From contig ML058588.1 of assembly GCA_003013855.2 (NCBI GenBank), positions 1,612,001 through 1,676,000 on the forward strand: DNA of 64,000 nt, read 5' to 3'. The DNA is from Liriodendron chinense (lineage: Eukaryota > Streptophyta > Magnoliopsida > Magnoliales > Magnoliaceae). Within the stretch, counting starts at the first letter, position 1. The number at the start of each line of letters is the position of its first letter. A model generated the notes under the pieces. That model was not told the DNA's origin. It did not search any database and saw only the letters and a list, made by a program, of their open reading frames with translations. This document shows positions 44,201-55,235 of the stretch, one piece after another. The position numbers were made by a program, and so were the translations under genes.

Positions 44201-44732
44201 AGGTGTTTGCATTGCATCTCTAACATGTAACACTCCGCCATGTAGGCCCTTGCATCGCATAGCCTTAGGATGGCTGATAGCATTCATGAACTTGGTAACT
44301 TAGCCCTCTACTACTTTCGCTTACTCTGATATCTGTATACTTGTCATATGCATCACACGCGCACACACGCACTCTACTAATCTTCATAAGAAGATCATGC
44401 GCGTTTGTTTACACTGCAGGTACTAGGGCACATCAGCAGCGTTAAGCGCAGTGCATGTACCTGATATGTTGGGCTTTTGCTACATTTTGTATTTCCCTTT
44501 CTAGCACTGTACTCAACAAACTTTATAGTGAATATTTGATGATGTTTTATGGTTTTGATTATGCTCTTGTATAAAAAAAAATTTACCCTGAAAATCCTCC
44601 TCGTAGGATCCCAGGATCGGAACCTGGCATATGAGAGCTATGAGCTGAGAATGGGGTACTACGGAGGCTATTGGCACCAAGGTCGGCGATCGAAAATTTA
44701 GTGAGCCCGGTCCCCGGGTTTGGGGCGTGACA
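40395..44732 (+). repeat. Tekay 5' LTR (4.34 kb)
   Basis: Left part: pyrimidine-rich (40660-40850, with a CAC/CAT microsatellite near 40785-40815) and GA-rich (40855-40985) tracts. Middle: three ~395-bp tandem units of foldback-like sequence with GACGCTGG palindromes (about 41130-42400), an ATA microsatellite (41190-41235), and a directly repeated ~135-bp piece (42466-42600 and 42605-42733). Right part (43080-44732): unique-looking sequence ending GTTTGGGGCGTGACA. No open frame of note. Confidence 0.9.
41130..42400. repeat. Tandem ~395-bp units inside Tekay LTR
   Basis: Each unit has a GTGGGGACCCA...ACCTTGATG edge, foldback-repeat arm words (CATTTTAGGGC, GGACCACACCA, CAGTGG), a purine-rich AAAGAAAAG tract and a cluster of GACGCTGG/CCAGCGTC palindromes (near 41270-41310, 41668-41728 and 42070-42112). 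The same arrangement recurs in the 3' LTR (palindromes near 50480-50515, 50883-50943 and 51293-51335). Confidence 0.78.
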
Positions 44733-44737
44733 GAAGT

Positions 44738-44749
44738 TGGTATCAGAGC
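44738..44749 (+). other. Primer binding site (tRNA-Met type)
   Basis: TGGTATCAGAGC, five bases after the Tekay 5' LTR. Confidence 0.85.
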
Positions 44750-45011
44750 ATAACTTGGGAATACCTGCGGATGACATCACATATCTAGTAATGGCCTTAG
44801 ATTAACTACCCTTAATTGAATGATTGTTGCGAACTTAGGATGATTAGGATCCCGATCTCATGCACTTAGTGACCCACACTAGGATCCTGTTACAACATAG
44901 TTATAATAGGATTCCCTATTGTTGAGCTTAGAAACTTCTGAATATAGTTCCCTAACGTGTGTGCATTCGAGAGTATCAATGCTAAGTGGTACCTGTCCTT
45001 TTTTGTAGGAT

Positions 45012-46110
45012 ATGGCACCCAAGAGAGCCACCGGAAGGCCGTCGGCTGGTGTGGGTACATCCCGGGCAGCCTCAGCCCCAGCTCCAGCTCCAACTATGAC
45101 TACTGGTCAGTTCCAGGAGATGATGCGCATTATGACCTCCATGGTAGAGCGCCAGGAGAGGAGGTTATCCGACGCAGTTGCCCCATCGGAGCAGGCTTGT
45201 GCTAGTTCCTTACTGATGGATTTCAGGAGGATGGATCCCCCACGGTTCTTGGGCGGGCCAGACCCAGTGATAGCAGAGAGATGAAAATTAGAGGTAAAGA
45301 AGATCTTTACCACGATGCGATGCACAACCGAGGAGCGAGTTCCTCTCGCCGTCTTCCTTCTTCAGGGAGAAGCTGAGCACTGGTGGGCATCAGTTACCTG
45401 AGCCATCGGGCCTGATTTTGAGTGGACGTGGGAGGACTTTGTGGACCGGTTTAATCGGGAGTTCTTCCCCGAGCATGTCCGCCAACAGCGTGCTCTAGAG
45501 TTCGAGAAGCTGGTCCAGGGAGATATGTCAGTATCGCAGTATGAGGCTCAATTCGTTGAGCTATCCAGATTTGCGACGTATCTTGTGGATGATGAGGTGC
45601 GGAAGGCCCGTCGATTCGAGACCGGACTGCGCCTTGGCCTTCATGGCCGTGTCACGGGACACAAGCTTCCTACATTCGAGGAGGTGGTAGAGCGGGCCCA
45701 GATATATGAGGCAGAGTGGGCCGATGCGCAACGGATCCGCGACCAGAGCGGAGATCGGAAGGGGAAGAGGAAGGCTCCTTCTAGCAGCTTCCGGCAGCAG
45801 TAGACTCGGGCACAGCAGAGGCACCCAGTTCGTCCATCCTTTCGACCGCCAGTAGCACCAGCAGCACCTCCAGCACCGTCCTAGAGACAGTTTGCAGGTG
45901 TTTGTTACCGATGTGGAGGGACATGGCACCGTAGACATGAGTGCCCCCACCCACAGCAGCCGCCACAACAACAGAGGCAGCAACAGCCACAGCAGCAGAG
46001 GCAGCAGCAGTAGCAGCAGCAGAGACAACCGCAGAGGGGACAAACACATCCCTAGCAGACTCAGGGCAGGTTCTATGCAGCCCAGCAGGATCCTCAGGCA
46101 CCTGAAGGAG
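45012..46110 (+). pseudogene. Tekay gag
   Basis: Starts MAPKRATGRPSAGVGTS, then LLMDFRRMDPPRFLGGPDP, HWWASVT, the gag core FVDRFNREFFPEHVRQQRALEFEKL, SVSQYEAQFVELSRFA and a CCHC knuckle CYRCGGTWHRRHEC (about 45903-45944), followed by a Gln-rich CAG/CAA repeat (45955-46050). In-frame stops occur near 45282, 45400, 45801, 45882 and 46015, but the reading frame is mostly kept. Gag forms the virus-like particle. Confidence 0.88.
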
Positions 46111-47887
46111 TCGTTGATGGTACACTCATTATCTCTGCATGCATAGCTCATGTTTTATTTGATTCTGGCGCATCGCATTCTTTTGTATCCGATGATTTCT
46201 GTCGATCGACTGGTTTGTCATTAGGATCCGTGCGCAAGGGTTTGTCAGTGTCGACACCCTTAGGGAAGACTGCAATATTGAGTTTGATCTGTTCTTCTTA
46301 CCCCGTCCTGGTAGGAGAGACCTTTTTGCCTGCCGATTTGTTTGTTTTACCGATGACCGAGTTTGATGTTATCCTGGGCATGGATTGGCAGGTCGAGTAT
46401 CACGCTGTATTGGACTGCTTCGCAAGAACAGTCACTTTTCTTATACCCGGCCTGCCGCAGTTTCAGTTCATTGCCGAGCCCAGAGGAGAGGAGTTGTCAT
46501 CTTTGATGTCGTGTGCCGTAGAGGAGTCGATTGCCTTGTGCATCGACCAGTTGCCGGTAGTTTGCGATTTTCCGGATGTGTTTCAAGAGATTCCGGGGTT
46601 GCCACCTCGTCAGCATACCTAGTTTCAGATTGACCTCGTGCCCGGTACTGCGCCTATCTCAAAGGCCCCATACCGTATGGCACCATTGGAGTTGAGGGAG
46701 CTTCAGAAGCAGTTGGACGAGTTGCGTGAACTAGACTTCATTCATCCGAATAGTTCACCGTGGGGAGCGTCGGTACTCTTCGTGAAGAAGAAGGATGGCT
46801 CGTTGAGACTCTGCGTGGATTACCGCCAGCTCAACAAGGTCACGATTAAGAATAGGTACTCGCTTCCGAGGATCGACGATTTAGTTGACCAGTTGCGGGA
46901 GGCCCAGTTCTTTTCGAAGATTGATCTACGGTCCCGGTTATCATCAGGTCCGTGTCCGGGAGGAGGATATCCAGAAGACGGCATTCAGGATGCGTTACGG
47001 TCATTATGAGTTCCAGGTCATGTCCTTCGGACTGACTAATGCACCCGCTGTGTTCATACAGTTGATGAACGAGGTCTTTCGTCCCTATCTTGATCAGTTC
47101 GTTGTGGTATTCATTGATGACATTCTAATCTATTCGAGGACTCGGGAGGAGCATGAGCAGCATCTGACGATCACCTTGGAGACCCTCCGCACACACCAGC
47201 TTTATGCGAAGTTGGAGAAGTGCGAGTTTTGGCAGGAGGAGGTGAAGTTCCTCGATCATGTTGTGATGAGGCAGGGAGTAGCAGTGCATCAAGTGAAGAT
47301 TGATGCCGTGCGTCAGTGGGGTTAGCCCACAAACGCATCCGAAATCTGGAGTTTCCTTGGGTTAGCAGGTTATTATCGTCGTTTCATCGAAGGCTTCTCC
47401 TGTATTGCAGCCCCGCTGACCAAGTTGATCCGGAAGGGCGCTGAATTCGTTTGGAGTGATGCCTGTGAGCGAGCATTTGCAGAACTGAAGGACCGCCTTA
47501 CTTCTACACCAGTCCTCACTCTTCCTTCCGGGAGTGAAGGATTCGTGGTTTTTACAGATGCCTCACATGAGTGCTGTCCTGATGCAGCATGGTAGACCCG
47601 TGGCCTTCGCGTCTCGCCAGCTCAAGGTCCATGAGCAGAACTACCCCACCCATGATCTGGAGTTAGTAGCGGTAGTCTTCGTATTGAAGGTGTGGAGGCA
47701 CTATCTTTATGGGGACAGGTTCGAGCTCTTTTCCGACCACAAGAGCCTGAAGTACCTCTTCTCGCAGTCCGAGTTGAACATGAGGCAGAGACGCTGGATG
47801 AAACTCCTGAAGGATTATGATTTTGATCTTCAGTACCACCCTGGCAAGGCCAACGTAGTGGCTGATGCCCTTAGCCGTCAGCTATGA
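46111..47887 (+). pseudogene. Tekay protease, reverse transcriptase and RNase H
   Basis: Protease LFDSGASHSFVSDDF (near 46155-46200) and VILGMDWQVEYHA. RT: FIHPNSSPWGASVLFVKKKDGSLRLCVDYRQLNK, YHQVRVREEDIQKTAF and the active site VVFIDDILIYS (47105-47137). RNase H: ASRQLKVHEQNYPTHDLELVAVVFVL and LQYHPGKANVVADALSRQL. Frame changes near 46940 and 47560 and stops at 46620 and 47325 kill it. Confidence 0.9.
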
Positions 47888-47893
47888 GGCCTG

Positions 47894-49437
47894 GTGGAGC
47901 ATATGATGGTCCGGGAGTGGAGGATGCTCGAGGAGGTTGCCGAGTATGATTTTGAGCTGAGCCTGCAGTCTTCTATCGCCCAGTTATCGAGCTTGTCGAT
48001 TCAACCCTCTCTTGTGTCTAGGGTGATTGAGGCTCAGCAGGCTGATCAGACGTTGCAGGATTATCGAGCAGAGGTCGCATCAGAGGGTCAGACAGATTGG
48101 CAGATTGGGTCAGATGGTGGACTTCGTTTCAGGGGTCGATTATGTGTCCCAGATATTCCTCAATTGCGCAGAGATCTTATGAATGAGGCACACCGATCGA
48201 GGTTCACGATTCACCTAGACTCTACCGAGATGTACCGCGATATGAGGAGGCAGTATTTCTGGGCTGGTATGAAGCGTCAAATTGCCAGTTTTGTGGCTGA
48301 GTGTGACACTTGCCAGCGTGTCAAGGCCGATCATAGCAAACCTCCAGGTCCCTTACAGCCGTTAAGTGTCTCGTTGTGGAAATGGGAGCACGTGACCACA
48401 GACTTCATTATGGGCTTGCCGAGGACTCAGAGCAATCACGACGCCATCTGGGTTGTTGTCGATCGTCTGACGAAGTCAGCACATTTTCTTGCAATACGTG
48501 CGACCTGGCCATTGGACCAACTTGCATAATTGTATATCGAGGAGATTGTGAGACTACATGGTGTCCCAGTTTCGATCATTTCTGACCGAGATCCGAGATT
48601 TACGTCGCGGTTCTGGAGGAGTTTCAAAAGGCGATGGGGCCTGCCTTGAAGTTCAGCACCGCATATCATTCTCAGACTGATGGACAGACTGAGAGGGTCA
48701 ACCAGATCCTTAAGGACATGCTTCGAGCTTGCCTGTTGGATTTCTCAGGTAGTTGGGATAAACACCTGCGTTTGGCTGAGTTTGCATACAATAACAGCTA
48801 CCAGGCGACTATCGGTATGGCTCCTTTTGAGGCGTTGTATAGTAGACCTTGTAGGTCTCCTAGTTGTTGGACCAAAGTTGGAGAGCGTCGTCTCCTAGGG
48901 CCCGAGTTTGTGCAGAGGACATCAGAGGCTATCGATATTATTAGGCAGAGGATGCGCACAACTCAGAGTCGACAGAAGAGTTTTGCAGATCGTCGACGTC
49001 GTCCCCTAGAGTTTTCCATTGGGGATCGTGTGTATCTCAGGGTCTCACTCATGAAGGGCGTGGTTCATTTTGAAGTCAAGGGGAAGCTTGCCCCGAGATT
49101 CATTGGACCCTTCGAGATCACTAGACGCATTGGCGCCATGGCCTATCAGCTTACCTTGCCACTTCAGTTGTCTGGCGTCCATAATGTTTTTCATGTTTCC
49201 ATGTTACGGAAGTATGAGTTAGACGTGGTTCCTGTGATAGATTGGCAGCCGTTAGAGGTTCGTGAGGATGCTTCTTACATTGAGCAACCGGTTCATATCC
49301 TTGACCGGAAGGAGTAAGTCCTCCGGACCAAGGTTATTCCTTTGGTGAAGGTCCAGTGGAGTCATCATAGCGCAGATAAGGCGTCGTGGGAAAGAGAGGC
49401 AGAGATTTGCGTGTCTTATCCCCATCTTTTTTTATGA
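47894..49437 (+). pseudogene. Tekay integrase with chromodomain
   Basis: HHCC zinc finger (H in AHRSRFTIH, CDTCQRVKADH), catalytic core D in HVTTDFIMGLP, D in ISDRDPRF and E in TDGQTERVNQILKDM, then the GPFEITRRIG module and a C-terminal chromodomain-like tail (PVHILDRKE, then VLRTKVIPLVKVQWSHH and SWEREAEI). A stop (TAA near 49316) precedes the chromodomain core, and a frame change lies near 48600. The chromodomain targets integration to particular chromatin in intact relatives. Confidence 0.88.
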
Positions 49438-49574
49438 TTGATTGTATCTGTATGATTGCTTTTCGCCTGGTATGCACATATAGTGATGGGATTTCCTTTT
49501 CCTTATGATCTTCGGCTAGTCTAGGTTTGTATTGCAAATTTTGAGGACAAAATTTTTTGTTAGGAGGGGAGAGT

Positions 49575-52139
49575 TGTAAGACCCACACCCTGATTTGCCC
49601 TCCGTATGTTTAGTTTTCGGTGCCGGTACGTCCCGGATGGACCAGATTAGCGAGCCTTAATCGCGACCCTATTTTAGTACTGCATCGACCCAAGACCTAT
49701 ACCCCGGCAACCGCGTAGGCGCTGCGATTCCAACGCCGCGCGGTACGCCCTATTGCGATACCCGGTGTGAAAGTTACGATCATTTTCGCAATCATAGGTG
49801 GGCCACGCAACGCACATGTGGCGTGGGCCCCACTTGCACAAATCACAAGATAATGTCAAATCAATCAAATTAATCACAATCACCCTCACCCATACCCCTC
49901 TCATCACCCTACTCTACACACACCATACCCACCCCATCATTCTCTCACCTCAAAAGTCAACACTACCCATACCTCCCATACCCCCCTCCCATGCTAGCCA
50001 CCACCACCACCATCATCATCATCACCCCTATGCTCCCTCCTCTCTACCCATACAAGTGCATACGTAGGGGGAGAGGAGGGCTTCTCATTTTTCAAATTGC
50101 AAGAAGAGAGAAAGGAGAGAGAAAGAGAAAGAGATTTGAGAGATTTGTGTGAGATTAGAAGAGAGAAGAGAGAGATTAGAGGGAGTTGTGTGATAAGTAG
50201 AGGAGATTGAGGGTGGAGATCAAGCTTGGAGGGCCCCGATCACCGTCCGATCGTCAATCCAACCGTCCAACCATCATTGTGAGTACAAGGGGGGACATAA
50301 ACCCCATTTTCTTAATTTCCTTTCATTTTATTTCCTTGGGCCCAGCTTGTGATGGGCAATGAGATGGATGGACTGGATCATCCAGGAATGGGCCCCACCT
50401 ACTTATAATAATAATAATATTAATATTAATAATAATATATATAAAAAAAAAGAAGAAGGAGAAGAGGGTCACTAGACAGTCTGCGTCCAGAGAATGCTGC
50501 TGTCCAGCAGCGCCTTGGCTGAAAGCCCATTTGGGCATTTACCGTGGGGTCCCCACTCGTGGGACCCACCTTGATGCATGTATCCAATCCTCGTCGTCCA
50601 TCTGTTTCTCCAGCCCATTTTAGGGCTGGACGCCAAAAATGAAGAAGATCCAGATCTCAGGTGGACCACACCATAGAAAATAGTGAAGATAATGATGTTC
50701 ACTATTGAAACTTTCGTGGCCCACCATGATGTTTGTGAACCTTTTTACCTATCCAATATTGGGCTCTGTGGGTTCCTCACGGGCTGGGGAACATGATGAA
50801 TGGGGTGGATCGTCCCCAAGTGGGCCCCACTTGAAATAAACAAAGAAAAAAAAAAGAAAAAAAAACAAAAATGAAGAAGAACGTCAGACGCTAGACGTTC
50901 ACAGTGTCCGAGACGCTGGAGCAATCCAGCGTCACTTGGACGCTGTTAATGGGGTCCCCACTCGTGGAACCACCTTGATGTTTGTGTTCCATCCACGCCG
51001 TCCATCTGTTTCTCCCGTCCATTTTAGGGCCAGGGCCCAAGAATGAACCAGATCCAAATTTTAAGCGGACCGCACCACATGAAACAGTGGGGGAGAATGG
51101 TGCCTACTGCTGAGCCTTCTTCGGCCCACCCTGATGTTTGTAACCCACGTAACGTACCCAATATTGGGCTCATTGGGTCCCCCATGAGCTGGGGAACCTG
51201 ATAGACGGAGTAGATCACCCTTATGTGGGCCCCACTCGATCAAAACCAAGATAAAAAAAAGGAAAAAAAAAGAAAGGAAAGAAGAAGGAGAGGCGTCGCT
51301 GACGCTGGGAGTACCAGCGTCCATGGACGCTGGGCTCGTGATGCCCATCTGGTGGCCCACTCGTGGGTCCCACCATGATGCGTGTGCTATATCCACACCG
51401 TACATCCATTTGGAGATATCATTTTAGGGCATGATCTCAAGAATGAGACAGATCCACGTCTCAAGGGGGCCTCACCACAGAAAATAGTGGGGACAGTGAC
51501 CCTACTATTGGAACCTTCCTACGGCCCACCATGATGTGTATTTGAGATCCAACCTGTTCATAATTCCACACACGTGTGGAAGAGGGAAAACCAAGTATTA
51601 GCTTGATCAAAAACGCAGTTGGGCCCACCTAGAATGTATGTCCATATGTTTTTCCAGCTCATTTTAGTGGCTGAGCCCAAAATTTAAGCATATCCAAATG
51701 GCAAGTGGACCATGCCACGGGAAACAGTGGGAATAATGATCTCCACCGTTGAAACCTTCCCAGCCCTACAATGATGTTTATTTGTCATCCAACCTATTCA
51801 TAAGTGGCAGAGCCCAAAATTTAAGCATATCTAAATGTCAAGTGGACCATGCTACGGAAAACAGTGGAAATGATGATTTCCAACGCTGAAACCTTTCCAG
51901 GCTCTACAGTGATGTTTATTTGTCATCCAACCTGTTCATAGGATCACATGGATATGGATGAAGGAGAAAACTCAAATACCTGCTTGATTCCAAAATTCCT
52001 GAGACCTAACTGGGCACCACGCAGCCAAGCAGGTGGCCCACCCTATGGGTCCCAACGTGATGTATCTATTAGTTCCACCATGACGTATCTATTCTATTCA
52101 TGCTGCCCATCTATTTTTCCATGCCATTTTAGGATATGG
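49575..52139 (+). repeat. Tekay 3' LTR, left part
   Basis: Matches 40395 to about 42950 of the 5' LTR, including the foldback-like units, microsatellites and the 135-bp duplication. It is interrupted at TATGG (52135-52139) by the Athila element and resumes at 61905. Confidence 0.9.
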
Positions 52140-52398
52140 TGTTGAACCTCCAATTTATACATTGCATTGCCCATTACATGACATGGTTTGCATGATTTTC
52201 ATGATTTAAAGGCCCATCTAACACATGTTTTGTGATTATAGGGATGAGAGCGGACTTCATTCAATTAGGGATCAAAAGAAAGCCTTTAGAGCCATTGGAT
52301 GAAGGATGAAAGAGGACCAAAGAAAGAAGAAAGCAAGGAGAAGAGAAAGAAGGATGAAAGAGGAGAAAAGAAAGAAAGAAAATGCAAATTGAAGAGGG

Positions 52399-52686
52399 TC
52401 CGACCGGTCTTGACCAGTCGGCCAAAGGAGCCAGACCGGTCGGCCAAAGGAGCCAGACCGGTCTTGACCGGTCGGCCACGCACGCTGATCAAATTGAAGG
52501 CCAGACCGACCGGCCTTGACCGGTCGGCCATGTACACCGGACGTAGTGAAGAGAGACCGACCGGTCTTGACCAGTCGGCTATGCACGCTGACTGCGTTTA
52601 AAACAAGCCCGACCGGTCTTGACCGGTCGGCTACACTCACTGGACTATTGGCCAGACCAGTCCGACCGGTCTAGACCGGTCGGCTC
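52399..52686. repeat. ACCGGTC palindrome array, Athila 5' LTR
   Basis: About six copies of GACCGGTCTTGACCGGTCGGCC-like units with variable spacers, about 100-390 bp upstream of the TATA box. It has one more 22-bp unit (near 52434-52455) than the 3' LTR array at 60727-60990. Confidence 0.88.
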
Positions 52687-52790
52687 TGCGTAAAAAAGAG
52701 TTCTTTCTAAAACGGGACTCCGAAATCTGCTGCGCACTGCGTAACCTTTTGCAGATTCTGGATGTTTCCGACGCAAGGGAGCTTTCTTAC

Positions 52791-52798
52791 TATAAAAG
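52791..52798 (+). promoter_or_regulatory. LTR TATA box (Athila 5' LTR)
   Basis: TATAAAAG following CTTTCTTAC; the same box is present in the 3' LTR at about 61096-61103. Likely start site of the genomic RNA about 30 bp downstream. Confidence 0.7.
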
Positions 52799-53605
52799 GA
52801 CACCTAGGGGTTCTTCCTAGGTCATCAGAGAAGCTAAGGGACGTGGTTCTAAGGAGGGGAAGCTGTCGTGGAGCGTCTGCAACTCTCCTATTTCCGATTT
52901 TTCTAGTTTTATGCTTTTATTAAGAGTTTTTAGTTGTAGCATGAATATGCTCAGCTAGAACCTCTCAGCTAAGGCTGAGAGGTGAAGCTTGTAGCTAATT
53001 CCATGTTGGATTCAGTTTAACTCAAGTAATTTTAATTCAAGTTTTGATTTTTCTCATGTTCTAGTTTCTAAAAGTGGTAGTTTGAGATGTTTTATGAGAG
53101 TTCATGTGCTCCGGACATGAATTCCTTGCAATTCTTTGAGATTATCATATAATGCTTGTTTAGATTCGAATCATAGTAATCCTTGAGCAGGCCATGGTCC
53201 ATAGGCATGGCTGTTACTCCGAAGGCTATGGTTTTGAATTCTATATTGATTGAATGGACTAGAACTTGGAAGTTCAACTTGATTTGGATTGACTGTGTGT
53301 GAATGCTTTATTTTCCAACTAGATGAGAGATAGGACTTCAAATCTAGTTGTGTTCTCTACTTGAATTGATTGAATTGACATGGGATTGCTACAAGTGGAT
53401 CCTTGAATGCCTTAGTACTTTAAATCACTGATTTTTTATTAAGGTTACTGTTTTGATTAATTACCAAATTGAATCTGATATTCTTGCAAAATTGAGTTGC
53501 TGGAGTAGTTTGAAATTGTTTCTATTTCCCTGTGGATCGACCTCGGTCTTACCGAGTTTTATTACTACATCGCAGCCTTACACTTGAGGCGAGCGAACAA
53601 GTTTT

Positions 53606-53623
53606 TGGCGCCGTTGCCGGGGA
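53606..53623 (+). other. Primer binding site (tRNA-Asp type)
   Basis: TGGCGCCGTTGCCGGGGA, six bases after the 5' LTR. This is the primer site characteristic of Athila-lineage elements. Confidence 0.85.
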
Positions 53624-53858
53624 ATTTAGATAACGGTTTTCAAATAGTTCAGTGGCTGTAGAAGTAGAAGTAGATAGGTTTTCTGATTTTCTTAGAACTA
53701 ACGAATTTTTTCTGTTTTGTAGGAATTCTTCTCTAGTTCAAGCGCATCAGGTGATACCTTTCTAACTTAGCTTTTTCAGAATTTTTTTAGATTAATTTCA
53801 GATTTCAGTTTTTTTTTTTTAGGATTTAGGATTAGTTTAGTCTTTGGTTGAGTGGTTT

Positions 53859-55235
53859 ATGTCCCGTTGGGAACGTAACCACTCAAATCGTCTCCAATCT
53901 GAAGGTGGTCTAGTTGGACCATTGTCAGTTCATAGATGAGTCCGAAATTATCAAGAGCATTGTGAAAGTTTGGGGAGTATGGAACAAACACCTTTAAGGA
54001 ATCCTCCCCCCCCCCCCCCCCCCCCCCTACTCCAACTACAAACACAAATCAGGAAGGAGTAGGAGAGAATGAGGTACATAATGTTCCTCCAATGAGATCA
54101 CTACGGGACTACCTACAACCTGCCCGTGCAATTACACCCTCTTGCGTGGTTCTACCAGCAAACGGTGGAAACTTTGACATAAAACCGGGTGTAATTTAAA
54201 ACCGGGTGTAATTTAACTCTTACCAAAGTTCCATGGGATAGACTCTGACCGCCCATACTTACACTTGAAAGAATTCGAAGAAGTGGTGGCCACCTTTCAT
54301 TACACCAATGTTTCTGAAGATACCATCAGACTTAAACTTTTTCCCTTTTCATTGAAAGAAAGAGCCAAAGATTGGCTTCACTCTCTTAGACCACATTCGA
54401 TTGGGTCATGGGTTGAGATGAACTGGGAATTCTTGAAAAAGTTCTTCCCGGCTCACAAAACGAACACCCTTCGAAGAGCCATAATGAATTTCTCGGCTAA
54501 AGAGGGTGAATCTTTCTTTCAATGTTGGGAGAGATTTAAGGATCTCCTGCTTGCTTGCCCACATCATGGCTATGAGAGTTGGCGAATTATAAATTTTTTC
54601 AATGATGGATTAAGTTCCAATATGCGCCAATTTGTGGAGATGATGTGCAATGGCGAGTTTATGAGTAAAAATCCAGATGAGGCTTGGAGTTACTTGGACA
54701 TGTTGGCTGAAAATGCCCAATCTTGGGATACATCGGATAAACCTAATAACTCCAAGCCCACTTAAGAGAAAGGAGGGATCTATGTCCTTAAGGAGGAAGA
54801 CGATGTGAATGCAAGGATAGCCAACCTCACAAGGAACGTTGAGGCCATGGAACTTAGTAAAAGTGGAGTTCCCAAGTCCAATGAAGTTGTTGAAACCATA
54901 TGTGGGATTTGCCTCACTGATTTACACGCTACGCAAGATTGTCCCACAATTCCTGCATTTCAAGAGGTATTACATGAACACGCCAATGCCACATATGGTT
55001 ATCAATGGCCTTTCAATGGACCGGTAGGTAACACGTACAATGAGAGTTGGAAGAACCACCCAAATTTTAGTTGGAAGAATGCTCCTACGGGCAATCCTAC
55101 CAACTCTCAAAGAGGGCCACCCATGCAAAATATGGCCCCACCTCAATTCTCAATGGAGGATACCGTTGAAGGCATTTATACAAGGGTAAAGGCAAATCAA
55201 TCAAACGAATCAGCAATTGTTCCAAGAGCTTAAAG
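53859..55235 (+). pseudogene. Athila gag
   Basis: From a likely ATG at 53859 (MSRWERNHSNRLQSEG) through a poly-Pro tract (C run at 54006-54027) to the gag core EFEEVVATFHYTNVSEDTIRLKLFPFSLKE region, MNWEFLKKFFPAHKT, FSAKEGESFFQCWERFKDLLLACPHHG and the later CGICLTDLHATQDCP. Broken by a stop near 53937, a 17-bp tandem duplication at 54181-54214 that shifts the frame, TAA near 54763 and a frameshift near 55200. Confidence 0.87.
54181..54214 (+). repeat. 17-bp tandem duplication in Athila gag
   Basis: AAAACCGGGTGTAATTT occurs twice in a row. The extra 17 bases shift the frame between NGGNFDIKPGV and the gag core. Confidence 0.9.

Larger units (their letters stand above)
52140..53599 (+). repeat. 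Athila 5' LTR
   Basis: TGTTGAACCTCC...GAGCGAACA. Palindrome array 52399-52686, TATA box TATAAAAG at 52791-52798. The open frames seen in it on either strand are repeat-driven. Confidence 0.94.

Noticed and set aside
45561..46151. - strand open frame of 196 codons with Leu-rich stretch
   Set aside because: Antisense of the Gln-rich Tekay gag; the CAG/CAA repeat reads as Leu/Cys on the other strand.
52272..52640. - strand open frames rich in DRSRPVG repeats (also at 60614-60946)
   Set aside because: Periodic reading of the palindrome array; same frames appear in both LTR copies and show no domain.
52399..52686. GACCGGTC repeats as a possible CRISPR array
   Set aside because: Plant nuclear context, spacers short and irregular, units palindromic and confined to LTR U3; no cas genes.
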